The notes under the pieces are model-generated. The model did no database searches. It was not told the origin of the DNA and saw nothing but the letters and a program-made list of their open reading frames with translations. This document shows positions 50,793 through 59,517 of a DNA stretch of 64,000 nt, piece by piece (position 1 is the first letter of the stretch; each line of letters begins with the position of its first letter). A program made the translations under genes and the position numbers. The stretch comes from Streptomyces sp. NA04227 (lineage in GTDB: Bacteria; Actinomycetota; Actinomycetes; Streptomycetales; Streptomycetaceae): positions 372,001 through 436,000 of the forward strand of contig NZ_CP054918.1 in assembly GCF_013364195.1 (NCBI RefSeq), given 5' to 3'.

Positions 50793-50989
50793 TTTTCCGG
50801 CTACGCCTCTTCGTAACCGTCTTTTTTCCTGTGAGTTGCGCCGCGTGGGGTACCGACCCGACAGCTTGCACGGAGGGTGATTCCTGCCGTCGATGCCGTT
50901 ACATCGCGGCGCCGTGCGGCTAAGCTGCGCAACTGCCGTACCGCGCGGGCAGGGAGAGTGCAGCCGCCTTCGACGAAAGCGAGCCGGTC

Positions 50990-51673
50990 TTGAACTTCGT
51001 CACTATCGGTCACCGCGGGATCATGGGCGTGGAGCCCGAGAACACCCTCCGCTCGTTCGTCGCCGCCGAGCGCGCCGGACTCGACGTCATCGAGCTCGAC
51101 CTCCACCTCAGCAAGGACGGCGCGCTCGTGGTCATGCACGACGCCGAGGTGGACCGCACCACCGACGGCCGCGGCCCGATCGCCGAGCGGACGCTGGCCG
51201 AGCTCCGCCTGCTCGACGCGGGCAAGGGCGAGCGCGTCCCCGTGTTCGAGGAGGTCCTGGACGCGGTGTCGGCACCGCTTCAGGCGGAGATCAAGGATGT
51301 CGCGGCGGCACGTGCGCTCGCCGAGGTCATGCACCGGCAGAACCTCACTGACCGGGTGGAGGTGCTCTCCTTCCACGCCGAGGCGCTCACCGAGATCGCC
51401 CGGCTGGTCCCCGGCGTACGCACCGGCCTGGTCGCCAGCCGCTACGGAACCGAGGTGGTCGCCCGGGCCCAGCAGGCCGGGGCGCAATCGCTGGTCCTGA
51501 ACATCCGGCGGCTGACCCTGGAGACGGTCGAACAGGCCAGGGCGGCGGACCTGAAGGTCATCGGCTGGGTGGTCAACACCCAGGACCACCTGCGCCTGGT
51601 ACGCGCCCTGCAACTGGACGGCGCGACCACCGACCATCCCGACATCAAACGCACCGGGCGCTTCACGGCCTGA
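50990..51673 (+). CDS. Glycerophosphodiester phosphodiesterase
   Basis: A 227-residue GDPD TIM-barrel enzyme. The catalytic block reads IGHRGIMGVEPENTLRSFVA, and the metal site ELDLHLSKDGALVVMHDAEV has the E-x-D and catalytic His. It cleaves glycerophosphodiesters to glycerol-3-phosphate and an alcohol. A TTG at 50990 gives MNFVTIGHRG, the expected family start, with no ATG or GTG in frame upstream. The absence of a signal peptide implies a cytosolic enzyme. Confidence 0.92.
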   Translation: MNFVTIGHRGIMGVEPENTLRSFVAAERAGLDVIELDLHLSKDGALVVMHDAEVDRTTDGRGPIAERTLAELRLLDAGKGERVPVFEEVLDAVSAPLQAEIKDVAAARALAEVMHRQNLTDRVEVLSFHAEALTEIARLVPGVRTGLVASRYGTEVVARAQQAGAQSLVLNIRRLTLETVEQARAADLKVIGWVVNTQDHLRLVRALQLDGATTDHPDIKRTGRFTA

Positions 51674-51793
51674 TCGGGGCGCTTAGCGGGGCGTACGGGC
51701 AGGTCACCGCCGGGCGGCGCCCTGCGGGCGGGTCATGGCCCGGCCATACGCACCGACCGCTCGGCTGCATGCGCCCCGGCACACGGCCCGCTC

Positions 51794-52345
51794 TCAGCCG
51801 AGCGGCTTCACGAGGAGCTCGAACTGCAGGTCGGGGCGCTGCGGCAGCCCGAAGCGCTCGTCGCCGTACGGGAAGGGGGTCATCGAACCCGTCCTGCGGT
51901 AGCCGCGCCGCTCGTACCAGGCGATCAGGTCGTCGCGCACCGAGATCACCGTCATGTGCATCTCGCGGGCGCCCCAGTCGGCCCGTACGGCGCGCTCCGC
52001 CTCCGCGAGGACCGCCTTGCCCAGACCGCCGCCCTGCGCCTGCGGCCGCACCGCGAACATGCCGAAGTAGGCCGCCTCGCCGCGGTGTTCGAGCTGACAG
52101 CAGGCGACCGCCTCGCCGTCCCGCTCGACGACGAGCAGCCTGCTGCCCGGCGCGTCGATCACCTCGCGCACACCCTCAGGGTCGGTGCGCTGCCCGCCGA
52201 GGAGGTCCGCCTCGGTGGTCCAGCCGACCCGGCTCGCCTCGCCCCGGTAGGCGGACTCTATGAGCGCGACGAGCACGGGCACGTCACGCTCCGCGGCCTC
52301 GCGGAACACGAGTTCTCCGGTCACCGTCTGCGGACTGCTCTCCAT
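51794..52345 (-). CDS. GNAT family N-acetyltransferase
   Basis: A 183-residue acetyltransferase. The acetyl-CoA loop is MFAVRPQAQGGGLGKAVLAE (the Q/R-x-x-G-x-G/A motif is RPQAQGGGLGK), preceded by EAAYFG and followed by WYERRGYRRTGSMTPFPYGD. The ATG at 52345 has GGAGGG upstream. Substrates of this subgroup are usually small amines or metabolites. It is divergent from the VOC gene. Confidence 0.92.
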   Translation of the reverse strand: MESSPQTVTGELVFREAAERDVPVLVALIESAYRGEASRVGWTTEADLLGGQRTDPEGVREVIDAPGSRLLVVERDGEAVACCQLEHRGEAAYFGMFAVRPQAQGGGLGKAVLAEAERAVRADWGAREMHMTVISVRDDLIAWYERRGYRRTGSMTPFPYGDERFGLPQRPDLQFELLVKPLG

Positions 52346-52415
52346 GGCGCGAATCCCTCCCACCTCGGCCAGGCACGGACTCCAGACCCTAACGCGCCCG
52401 GTAGCGTCGCTCGGC

Positions 52416-52802
52416 ATGGTGCATGTACTCAGCGGCCGTACCCTGCTGCGCCCCACCGACCCCGAGCGCTCGCGCGTCTTCTACGGGAGCACGCTGGGCC
52501 TCGACGTCTATCGCGAGTTCGGCACCGGGCCCGAACGCGGCACGGTCTACTTCCTCGGCGGGGGTTACCTGGAGGTGTCGGGCCGGGCCGAGCAACCACC
52601 CGCGCCCGGGCTGCGGTTGTGGCTCCAGGTGGCCGACGTCCGGGCGGCGCACGAGGAGCTCCTCGCACGGGGTGCGCGGATCCTGCGGGAGCCCAAGCAG
52701 GAGCCCTGGGGCCTGATCGAGATGTGGATCGCGGATCCGGACGGGGTGGAGATCGCCGTCGTGGAGGTCCCCGCCGATCATCCGCTGCGGTACCGGCCGT
52801 AG
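52416..52802 (+). CDS. VOC/glyoxalase-fold protein
   Basis: A 128-residue vicinal-oxygen-chelate protein. It has two beta-alpha-beta-beta-beta modules with SRVFYGSTLGLDVYREFGTG and GLIEMWIADPDGVEIAVVEV. The latter carries the usual late metal or substrate residues (DPDG and E). It could be a lyase, dioxygenase relative or drug-binding protein; the specific activity cannot be read. The ATG at 52416 has no strong ribosome site. Confidence 0.88.
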   Translation: MVHVLSGRTLLRPTDPERSRVFYGSTLGLDVYREFGTGPERGTVYFLGGGYLEVSGRAEQPPAPGLRLWLQVADVRAAHEELLARGARILREPKQEPWGLIEMWIADPDGVEIAVVEVPADHPLRYRP

Positions 52803-52992
52803 CCACGGACGCCGGGCTCCCCCGGCCGACCCCGCCAACTCCCCTTCCTTCCCTGTCTGTTGGGTCGCGGTACCGGCGTCCTCCCCGGCGCCATGCGATC
52901 CGCACGCTCCCCCGCGCACTCCCATGCGCTCGCGTGTGCCCCGGCCGGTGTGGGCATCCCCTCCGCGAGACCGCCACAGGGAGGGGTGCACG

Positions 52993-53544
52993 GTGCACGG
53001 ACCGGTGTCCGCCGCCTGGCTGCTGGTCGCCGTGTCGGCGGTGAGCGCGGGGTACTGCCTGCTGCGGATGCGGGCCAGTGCCGGCGCACGGCGCCACGCC
53101 GCGGGCGCGGAGGCGGTGATGGGGCTCGGCACGGCCGCGATGGCGGTGCCCGCCTCCGTACTGCCGCTCGGCCGCCCCGCATGGCTCGCGTACACCGTCG
53201 TCTTCGGTGCCGCGGCCCTGCACGCGGCCTGGTCGGCGCACGGCGACCGGCAGCATCTGCACCATCTGGTCGGCGCCTCGGCGATGGTCTACATGGCGGC
53301 GGTGATGGCCGCGCGGCCCGGCGCGCACAGCGGCGGGCACGCCTCGGCGGGCGTGGCTCCGGTGACTGCCGTTCTCCTGGTGTACTTCGCCGTCTACGTG
53401 CTGTGGAGCGGTACCCGGTTGGTTCCGGCGGGATCCCCGGCGCCGCGCGCACCGGCCCCCGCGTTCGTCGAGCGTCCCGAACTCGCCCGGGTCTGCCGAC
53501 TTTCGATGGCGCTCGGCATGTTCGCGATGCTGCTCACCCTGTGA
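52993..53544 (+). CDS. DUF5134 family membrane protein
   Basis: A 183-residue membrane protein with about five hydrophobic segments and a His-containing loop (SAHGDRQHLHHLVGASAMVY) and MAARPGAHSGGHAS. These His and Met residues suggest metal handling, as in other DUF5134 proteins. The GTG at 52993 follows GGGAGGGG by about 7 bases. It is 98 bases before the M56 peptidase gene in the same direction, and the two may work together. Confidence 0.83.
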   Translation: MHGPVSAAWLLVAVSAVSAGYCLLRMRASAGARRHAAGAEAVMGLGTAAMAVPASVLPLGRPAWLAYTVVFGAAALHAAWSAHGDRQHLHHLVGASAMVYMAAVMAARPGAHSGGHASAGVAPVTAVLLVYFAVYVLWSGTRLVPAGSPAPRAPAPAFVERPELARVCRLSMALGMFAMLLTL

Positions 53545-53642
53545 CGTAAGGGAATTGTGAGGTCGGACACCAAACCGTGGCGTCGGTCACTATGCGGGAG
53601 AGCCCATACCCACGGGTGGTTCGCCGCTCATAGGGTGAAGCC

Positions 53643-54578
53643 ATGATGGTTCCCGTGGCGCTGCTGCTGCTCGGCCTGGTGATCGCCGTGGTCGGCCCGC
53701 GCCTGCTCGCCCGGACCCGATGGACGGAACGGGAACCCATCGTCGCCCTCTGGGTGTGGCAGTGCGTGGTCGCCGCCGTACTGCTGTGCTGCGCCCTGTC
53801 GATGACGCTCAGCGCCTCCGCCGCCTGGCAGGCCGTGCGGGGCAATGTCTTCGCGCCCGCCCCGGCCACCGTGGTGGAGGCCTACGCACTCGGCACCGCG
53901 GGCGGCTGGGCGGCGACCACCGCGGTCGTGCTCGCCCTGGGCGGTGTGTGGACCGCCGCGATGCTCAGCCGTGAGGTATTGCGGGCGCGGCTCGGCAGGC
54001 GCCGCCGCCGCACCGAACTCCTCGTACGCGCACCGCTGTTGCCCGGCGAGGAGCCCGGCACCGACCGGCTCGTCGTCCTGGAGGGCGAGCGTCCCGACGC
54101 CTGGTGGCTGCCGGGCACGGCGCCCCAACTCGTCATCACCACGGCCGCGCTGCGCCGCCTGACCAAGCGGCAGCTCGACTCCGTACTGGCGCACGAGCAG
54201 GGCCACGCGCAGGCGCGCCACGACTGGCTGCTGCACTGCTCGGGCGCACTGGCGAGCGGCTTTCCGCAGGTGCCGATGTTCGCGGCGTTCCGCGACGAGA
54301 TGCACCGCCTGATCGAACTGGCCGCCGACGACGTCGCCTCCCGCCGCTTCGGACGACTGACCACGGCCCTGGCTCTGGTCGAACTCAACGAGGACCGCGG
54401 GGTGTTCGGCCCCTGCCCGGTACCGCACGCCCATGTTCCGCAGCGTGTGCACCGGCTTCTCGAACCCGAGTCGCGGCTCACCCCGGCGCGGCGCCTGGGG
54501 CTGACGGCCGCGGCGGCCCTGGTGCCCGTGGTGCCGCTCCTGGTGACCTTCGTGCCCGCGCTGCGCACCCTCGGCTGA
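53643..54578 (+). CDS. M56 family (BlaR1-like) membrane metallopeptidase
   Basis: A 311-residue membrane protein. It has two N-terminal and one or two further membrane helices. A peptidase domain carries the zinc motif LAHEQGHAQARHDW (H-E-x-x-H) and the third-ligand region HRLIELAADDVASRRFG. A final helix lies at the C-terminus. BlaR1 and MecR1 relatives cleave repressors after sensing beta-lactams, but there is no penicillin-binding sensor and no BlaI-type repressor here. The ATG codons at 53643 and 53646 are both possible. Confidence 0.9.
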   Translation: MMVPVALLLLGLVIAVVGPRLLARTRWTEREPIVALWVWQCVVAAVLLCCALSMTLSASAAWQAVRGNVFAPAPATVVEAYALGTAGGWAATTAVVLALGGVWTAAMLSREVLRARLGRRRRRTELLVRAPLLPGEEPGTDRLVVLEGERPDAWWLPGTAPQLVITTAALRRLTKRQLDSVLAHEQGHAQARHDWLLHCSGALASGFPQVPMFAAFRDEMHRLIELAADDVASRRFGRLTTALALVELNEDRGVFGPCPVPHAHVPQRVHRLLEPESRLTPARRLGLTAAAALVPVVPLLVTFVPALRTLG

Positions 54579-54634
54579 CGACGCACGGCCCGGCCACTGG
54601 TCAGCCCGGTGCCCGGTGAGCGACGATCTTCCGC

Positions 54635-55324
54635 ATGCCTCCGTCCTCCGCCACCCCGACGCCCCGCCCCGCCCTCACGGCCGGGTTCCGTGTGACCAGG
54701 GCCGCCATGGCCGTGCTCGCGGCCGCGACCGCGGTGCTGATGATCCTGGTGGGAACCGACTGGCAGCCACTTCAGGAGGCGGACTCCTCGGTCGTGACCC
54801 GCCTCCACCGCTGGGCCCTGGAGCACCGGCAACTCACCGACGCCCAGCGCATTTTGACGGACTGGGTCTGGGATCCCTGGACGATGCGGGCGCTGACGGC
54901 CGTGGTCGCCGTGTACCTGCTGTGGCGCGGCGACCGGCGCCCGGCGCTCTGGCTGGTGCTGACCTGTCTGGGCGCCGCACTCGTCCAGCAGGGCCTGAAG
55001 GCCGCCTTCGACCGCCCGCGCCCCGACCTCCCGCAGCCCGTCGACCACGCCTCGTACTCGGCCTTCCCGTCCGGGCACGCGATGACGGCGACCGCGGTGC
55101 TCGGCGCCCTGCTGTGGCTGCTCCACCGGTACGGGGCGCCCGCCCCGCTGTTCCGCCTCGCGCTCGGCTTCACGGTCGTCTCGGTCCTCGGAGTGGGGGT
55201 GACCCGGGTCTGGCTGGGTGTGCACTGGCCCTCCGACGTGGTGGGCGGCTGGCTGCTCGGGATCCTCACCGTGGCGGCGGCGACCGCGGTGGGCGACGGG
55301 CTGAGCGCGCGGCGACGGTCTTGA
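54635..55324 (+). CDS. PAP2 superfamily membrane phosphatase
   Basis: A 229-residue integral membrane phosphatase with six helices. The three active-site motifs are KAAFDRPRPDLP, FPSGHAMTATAVL and RVWLGVHWPSDVVGG. It would dephosphorylate undecaprenyl pyrophosphate or phosphatidic-acid-like lipids. The ATG at 54635 follows the M56 gene by 56 bases and precedes the HAD gene by 32, so all may be co-transcribed. Confidence 0.94.
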   Translation: MPPSSATPTPRPALTAGFRVTRAAMAVLAAATAVLMILVGTDWQPLQEADSSVVTRLHRWALEHRQLTDAQRILTDWVWDPWTMRALTAVVAVYLLWRGDRRPALWLVLTCLGAALVQQGLKAAFDRPRPDLPQPVDHASYSAFPSGHAMTATAVLGALLWLLHRYGAPAPLFRLALGFTVVSVLGVGVTRVWLGVHWPSDVVGGWLLGILTVAAATAVGDGLSARRRS

Positions 55325-55356
55325 CCCGCGCCGGTCCCGGCGGAAAGGGTTCGGGC

Positions 55357-56052
55357 ATGGCGATCAAGGGTGTTCTCTTCGACTTCTCCGGCACTCTCTT
55401 CCGCGTCGAATCCGTCGAATCCTGGCTGCGCGGCGGCCTCGAAAGGGCCGGGACCTCCCTCCCCGAGGAGGAGACCGCCGCACTGGCCCACCGCCTCGAC
55501 GAGGCGGGCGCCCTGCCCGGCGGCTCCACACCCCGGCGGGTGCCCGACGACCTCCTCGGCCTGTGGCGGACCCGCGACGAGGACGCCGACCGGCACCGCG
55601 CCGCCTACCTCGCTCTGTCCCGCCAAGTGGCCCTGCCCGACCCGCAGTTGCACGAACTGCTCTACGAACGGCACAAGAGCCCGGAGGCCTGGCGCCCCTA
55701 TCCCGACGCAGTCGAGGTGCTCACCGCCCTGCGGGCGCGCTCACTGGCGATCGGTGTGCTCAGCAACATCGGCTGGGACCTGCGGCCCGTCTTCCGCGCG
55801 CACGGGCTCGACAGCTACGTCGACACGTACACGCTGTCGTACGAGCACGGCGTGCAGAAGCCGGATCCCCGGCTGTTCACCGTCGCCTGTGCCGCGCTCG
55901 GATTCGATCCGCGGGAGGTCCTGATGGTGGGCGACGAGCGCGCCGCCGACGGCGGGGCCGCCCGGATCGGCTGTGCCGTCCACTTCGTGGAGCATCTGCC
56001 GGTGGCCGAGCGGCCCGACGGACTACGTGGGGTGCTCGGCCGCGTCGACTGA
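55357..56052 (+). CDS. HAD family hydrolase with altered motif I
   Basis: A 231-residue haloacid dehalogenase-like hydrolase. Motif I reads VLFDFSGTLF, so the nucleophile Asp9 is present but the second aspartate at position 11 is serine. Motif II is IGVLSNIG, motif III includes GVQKPDPRLF and motif IV is MVGDERAADGGAARIG. The helical cap lies between residues 15 and 95. Loss of the general-acid aspartate usually weakens phosphatase activity, so a different reaction or a binding role is possible. GGAAAGGG lies before the ATG. Confidence 0.9.
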   Translation: MAIKGVLFDFSGTLFRVESVESWLRGGLERAGTSLPEEETAALAHRLDEAGALPGGSTPRRVPDDLLGLWRTRDEDADRHRAAYLALSRQVALPDPQLHELLYERHKSPEAWRPYPDAVEVLTALRARSLAIGVLSNIGWDLRPVFRAHGLDSYVDTYTLSYEHGVQKPDPRLFTVACAALGFDPREVLMVGDERAADGGAARIGCAVHFVEHLPVAERPDGLRGVLGRVD

Positions 56053-56221
56053 GTGCGGGCGGCGGCAGCGCACCGCCCCCGGCCGTTCGGGCAGGCGAAA
56101 CCGGACGGGCGGCCAGGCAAGGGACCCGAGCCGACGGCCGTGCCGGACGGTCAGGCGCCGCAGGGCCCCGTCGGGTCCGCGGCGGCGTCCGGCCCCGGCT
56201 CCCCGGCGCCTTCAGGAGCGC

Positions 56222-56467
56222 TCACGAACGGTAGTCCTCGACCTGTGACGCGGGCCGGACCCGGGCGTCGTCGGGGTTCTCGCCGAACTCGGCCTTCGCG
56301 CGCCGCTGCCTCAACAGGTCCCAGCACTGGTCGAGTTCGCGCTCGACGCTGCGCAGTTGCTCACGTTCGCGTGTGCCGTCGGATGCGCCCTCGGCCAGGG
56401 ACTCGCGCAGCTTGCGCTCGTCGTCGACCATGTCCGCGATACGGCCCAGGATCTGCTCTTGTTCCAT
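56222..56467 (-). CDS. DUF2630 family protein
   Basis: An 81-residue helical protein: MEQEQILGRIADMVDDERKL, then LRSVERELDQCWDLLRQRRA and the family ending NPDDARVRPASQVEDY. The pattern predicts two antiparallel helices. The function is unknown; the family is widespread in actinobacteria. AAAGG lies about 9 bases before the ATG. It is convergent with the HAD gene. Confidence 0.88.
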   Translation of the reverse strand: MEQEQILGRIADMVDDERKLRESLAEGASDGTREREQLRSVERELDQCWDLLRQRRAKAEFGENPDDARVRPASQVEDYRS

Positions 56468-56759
56468 CTCGGTGCCTTTCTCGGCCCCCGCGTCCCACTG
56501 TAGGAAGGCGGGCCCGGGGCGGCGACCAGAGAGCGGACGCGCGGCCGTCCCCGTGGGCACCGTGGCCGAGGTCGTGTCGGCCCGCTGCCGCGTGAGGCAT
56601 CCCACAGCCGACAGAGCGACGTTCCGAGGTCGGACACGTACCTGCGGGCAGCGGGTATGCGGCGGCTCTGCGCCGGGAATCCTTCCTTCCGGAAGGGTTC
56701 TGGCGCGCCACGGCCCGAAAGGGCGAGGAGCGCGGCCGACGAGGCGCGGGCCGAGAACA

Positions 56760-56820
56760 CACAAACGGCCCGTGACCAGGCAACACTCCCCCGTGGTGCT
56801 GCCTGTCACGAGCCGTTGTG
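56760..56820. terminator. Long imperfect hairpin without an obvious parent gene
   Basis: The left arm at 56760-56785, including ACGGCCCGTGA, pairs with the right arm at 56797-56820, including TCACGAGCCGT, around an 11-base loop with a few bulges. It lies inside a divergent intergenic region, so it may end a short untranslated RNA. Confidence 0.5.
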
Positions 56821-56919
56821 CCGCCGCCGGCGCCCGGGCGATCCCCCGTGTCGCCCGAGGCAGGCGGCGTAGCACGAACCAGGGACCCCAAGGGTCCCCG
56901 TTCCGCGCCCTGAGTATAT

Positions 56920-56932
56920 TGGCTGGGAGCCA
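56920..56932. promoter_or_regulatory. TetR operator-like palindrome
   Basis: TGGCTGGGAGCCA (5+3+5, perfect) is preceded by a TATAT stretch and lies 20 bases before the TetR start codon at 56953, suggesting autoregulation. Confidence 0.6.
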
Positions 56933-56952
56933 GTCAACGCAGGAGTTACAGA

Positions 56953-57702
56953 ATGTCCCCGCGCAGCGCATCGGTCAATGAAGAGTTGCGTCGGCGTTCC
57001 CGGGAGCGGCTCCTCCAGGCGACCGTCGAGCTGGTGGCCGAGCGCGGCTACGACGCGACCACCCTGGCGGACATCGCGGACCGGGCGGGCTCGGCCCGCG
57101 GACTGATCTCGTACTACTTCCCCGGCAAGCGTCAGCTCCTCCAGTCCGCCGTGCACCGGCTCATGCACCGCACTCTGGAGGAGGCCCTGGAGCGCGAGCC
57201 GCGGACCGACGACGGCCGCGAGCGCCTCGCCCGCGCCATCGACGCGATCCTCGGCCTCGCCCGGGACCATCCCCTGCTGATGCGCACCCACATGGCGGGG
57301 ATCCTGCAGCCCGAGGGTTTCGTGCAGTGTGCCGAGCAGCAGCGGCTGGCGGAACTTCTGAGCGACACCATGTCCCGCTACGGCGTGCGCAACCCGGCCG
57401 TGGAGTACCCGCTGCTGCGCGCCCTGCTGATGGGCGCCGTCTTCGCGGTGCTGCTGCCCGGGGCCCCGATGCCGGTCGGCACCCTGCGGGCTGAGCTCTT
57501 CCAGCGCTACGGTCTGGACTGGCAGCTCGGCGACCCGCCCGTCCCGCAGTCGCCCAATCCGGCGGGGCCCGACCGCACACACGATTTCACGCGCATCTTC
57601 GACACCGGGTATCCGGGCGAGGACGACGCGGCTCGCGGCGCCGGACCGGGCGAGGCCGAGGCCCCCGGCGGCTCCGGCGAGGCCGAGCGGCCCGGCGGCT
57701 GA
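56953..57702 (+). CDS. TetR/AcrR family regulator
   Basis: A 249-residue repressor. The DNA-binding domain includes TTLADIADRAGSARGLISYY followed by FPGKRQLLQSAV. The ligand domain runs to about residue 190 and is followed by a Pro/Gly/Glu-rich tail that is longer than usual and probably disordered. The ATG follows AGGAG by about 8 bases. The FprA-like reductase 96 bases downstream is in the same direction and may be co-regulated. Confidence 0.92.
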   Translation: MSPRSASVNEELRRRSRERLLQATVELVAERGYDATTLADIADRAGSARGLISYYFPGKRQLLQSAVHRLMHRTLEEALEREPRTDDGRERLARAIDAILGLARDHPLLMRTHMAGILQPEGFVQCAEQQRLAELLSDTMSRYGVRNPAVEYPLLRALLMGAVFAVLLPGAPMPVGTLRAELFQRYGLDWQLGDPPVPQSPNPAGPDRTHDFTRIFDTGYPGEDDAARGAGPGEAEAPGGSGEAERPGG

Positions 57703-57798
57703 CGCGGGCGGGCTCGCGTGCCACGTTCGGGGGCTCCCCTCGGGCGGCGGCCGGTGCCATGCTGAAGGTGCCCCGGCCCTTCGAGCAAGGAGCCCCGC

Positions 57799-59148
57799 GT
57801 GCCGCGAGTCGCTGTCGTCGGATCCGGGCCGAGCGGCGTGTACACCGCCGCCGGTCTGCTGGAACAGAGCGCGCTCGGACAGGTCCGGGTCGATGTGCTC
57901 GACCGGCTCCCCTGCCCGTACGGACTGGTCCGCTACGGCGTCGCACCGGATCACGAGAAGATCAAGTCGCTGCAGAACAACCTGCGCCGGGTCCTCGAGG
58001 ACGAGCGGGTGCGCTTCCTCGGCGGCGTCGAGGTGGGCACGGGCCAACTGACGCCCGCCCGGCTGCGGGAGCTCTACCACGCGGTCGTCTACTGCATCGG
58101 TGCCGCCGCCGACCGCCGCCTCTCGGTGCCGGGCGAGGACCTCGCCGGAAGCTGGTCCGCCACCGAGTTCGTGTCCTGGTACAGCGCCCATCCCGACAGT
58201 CTGGCGGCGGACTTCGTACGGGACGTCGACACGGCCGTGGTGGTCGGCGTCGGCAATGTCGCCGTCGATGTGACCCGGATCCTGTCGCGCGGCGTACGGG
58301 AGTTGCGGGCCACCGACATGCCGGAGGCGGCGCTGAGCGCACTCGGCTCCGGGCATGTGCGCGAGGTCCAGATGGTCGGCCGCCGCGGCCCCTCGCAGGC
58401 CCGGTTCACCACCAAGGAACTGCGCGAACTCGGCACCCTGCCCGACACCGAGGTCCTGGTCGACCCGGCCGAACTCGCCCTCGACCCGGCCTTTCACGAT
58501 CCTTCCGGCCTGCCCGCTCCGCAGCGCCGCAACATCGAGGTGCTGCGCGGCTGGTCCGAGCGGCGGCCGACGGGCCTGCCGCACGTGATCAGGCTGCGGT
58601 TCTTCCTGCGCCCGGCCGAGATCCTCGGGGCCCGCGGCCGAGTCGGCACCGTGCGCTTCGAGCGCACCGCGCCCACCGCCGACGGCCGGATCACCGGGAC
58701 GGGGGTCCACGAGGAGATCCCGGCGCAACTCCTGCTGCGCTCGGTCGGCTACCGCGGACTCGCCCTCGAAGGGCTGCCGTTCGATCCCGCGAACGGCACG
58801 GTGCCGCACGTCGCGGGACGGGTGCTGCGCGACGGGGCGGCCTCTCCCGGCGAGTACGTGGCCGGGTGGATCAAGCGCGGCCCCACCGGCGTGATCGGCT
58901 CCAACCGGCCCTGCGCCAAGGAGACCGTGCACTCGCTCGCGGAGGACGCCGAAGATCTCCTGGCGAGGGGCGAACTCCCTGACCCACTGGAGGGTTTGCG
59001 TGCGAGCGGCCAGTCACCGGTGGGCTGGGCCGGGTGGCGGGCCATCGAGCGGGCCGAGGCCTCTCTCGGCACCTCGCTGGGCCGTGGCCCGGTGAAGATC
59101 GGCGACTGGCAGGCGCTCCGGGACGCCGCACGTTCGGCTCCGCTCTGA
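57799..59148 (+). CDS. FAD-dependent ferredoxin/adrenodoxin-NADP reductase (FprA-like)
   Basis: A 449-residue flavoprotein. FAD binding is seen in RVAVVGSGPSGVYTAAGLLE and PCPYGLVRYGVAPDHEKIKS, and NADP binding in AVVVGVGNVAVDVTRILSRG with MVGRRGPSQARFT. The late motif AGWIKRGPTGVIGSNRPCAK closes the active site. It matches mycobacterial FprA, which feeds electrons from NADPH to ferredoxins for cytochromes P450. The GTG start follows GCAAGGAG. No ferredoxin gene is adjacent. Confidence 0.95.
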   Translation: MPRVAVVGSGPSGVYTAAGLLEQSALGQVRVDVLDRLPCPYGLVRYGVAPDHEKIKSLQNNLRRVLEDERVRFLGGVEVGTGQLTPARLRELYHAVVYCIGAAADRRLSVPGEDLAGSWSATEFVSWYSAHPDSLAADFVRDVDTAVVVGVGNVAVDVTRILSRGVRELRATDMPEAALSALGSGHVREVQMVGRRGPSQARFTTKELRELGTLPDTEVLVDPAELALDPAFHDPSGLPAPQRRNIEVLRGWSERRPTGLPHVIRLRFFLRPAEILGARGRVGTVRFERTAPTADGRITGTGVHEEIPAQLLLRSVGYRGLALEGLPFDPANGTVPHVAGRVLRDGAASPGEYVAGWIKRGPTGVIGSNRPCAKETVHSLAEDAEDLLARGELPDPLEGLRASGQSPVGWAGWRAIERAEASLGTSLGRGPVKIGDWQALRDAARSAPL

Positions 59149-59517
59149 CCGGCCGGGCCCGGTGCGGCCCCGCGATTCGCGCATCGGCTCCGGGGAGAAC
59201 TGGCCGGCTCTCATCCAGCCGAGCGATGATCCCGAGGCAGGCCATGCCATCACACTGGCGGCGATCTCCCCCAGAGGATCTCTCCTGAGCGGAGAACAGT
59301 CCGGGAATCAAGTGGCGCACGCCCTCTGGCGTTCAGGACCGCACAACTGATGAGCCGCTCCCCAGGTAGGCGTCAACACAACGGCAGGACCTCTGCGGTA
59401 CTCGGGGCCTCGCAGCCCTCAATTCCACAGAAGCCCTGCCGTGAACTGCGGTGACGTGGACGGTAGTTCAGCGGACTCAGGCGAGATCCCCTGGGTCAGC
59501 GCTCCACGCCGTGCGCT
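59149..59517. other. Intergenic region with one hairpin
   Basis: No gene is supported in these 369 bases between the FprA-like and SMR genes. A frame at 59162-59350 has unusual composition and no family features and may be a decayed fragment. The hairpin at 59381-59442 is the only structured element. Confidence 0.55.
59381..59442. terminator. Bidirectional terminator-like hairpin
   Basis: ACGGCAGGACCTCTG (59381-59395) pairs with CAGAAGCCCTGCCGT (59428-59442) with two wobble or mismatch positions and a 32-base loop, between convergent genes. Confidence 0.55.

Larger units (their letters stand above)
56468..56952. other. Hairpin-rich intergenic region
   Basis: No gene is supported in these 485 bases between divergent DUF2630 and TetR genes. 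It contains inverted repeats at about 56678-56702, 56760-56820 and 56882-56898, and a TetR operator-like palindrome at 56920. The long hairpin looks like a terminator although no known transcript ends there. Confidence 0.6.

Noticed and set aside
53643..54578. M56 peptidase considered as a beta-lactam sensor (BlaR1)
   Set aside because: There is no extracellular penicillin-binding domain, no BlaI repressor and no beta-lactamase gene nearby.
56806..58932. A 708-codon minus-strand frame opposite the TetR and FprA-like genes
   Set aside because: The plus strand carries unmistakable TetR and FAD/NADP motifs; the antisense frame has no recognisable feature.
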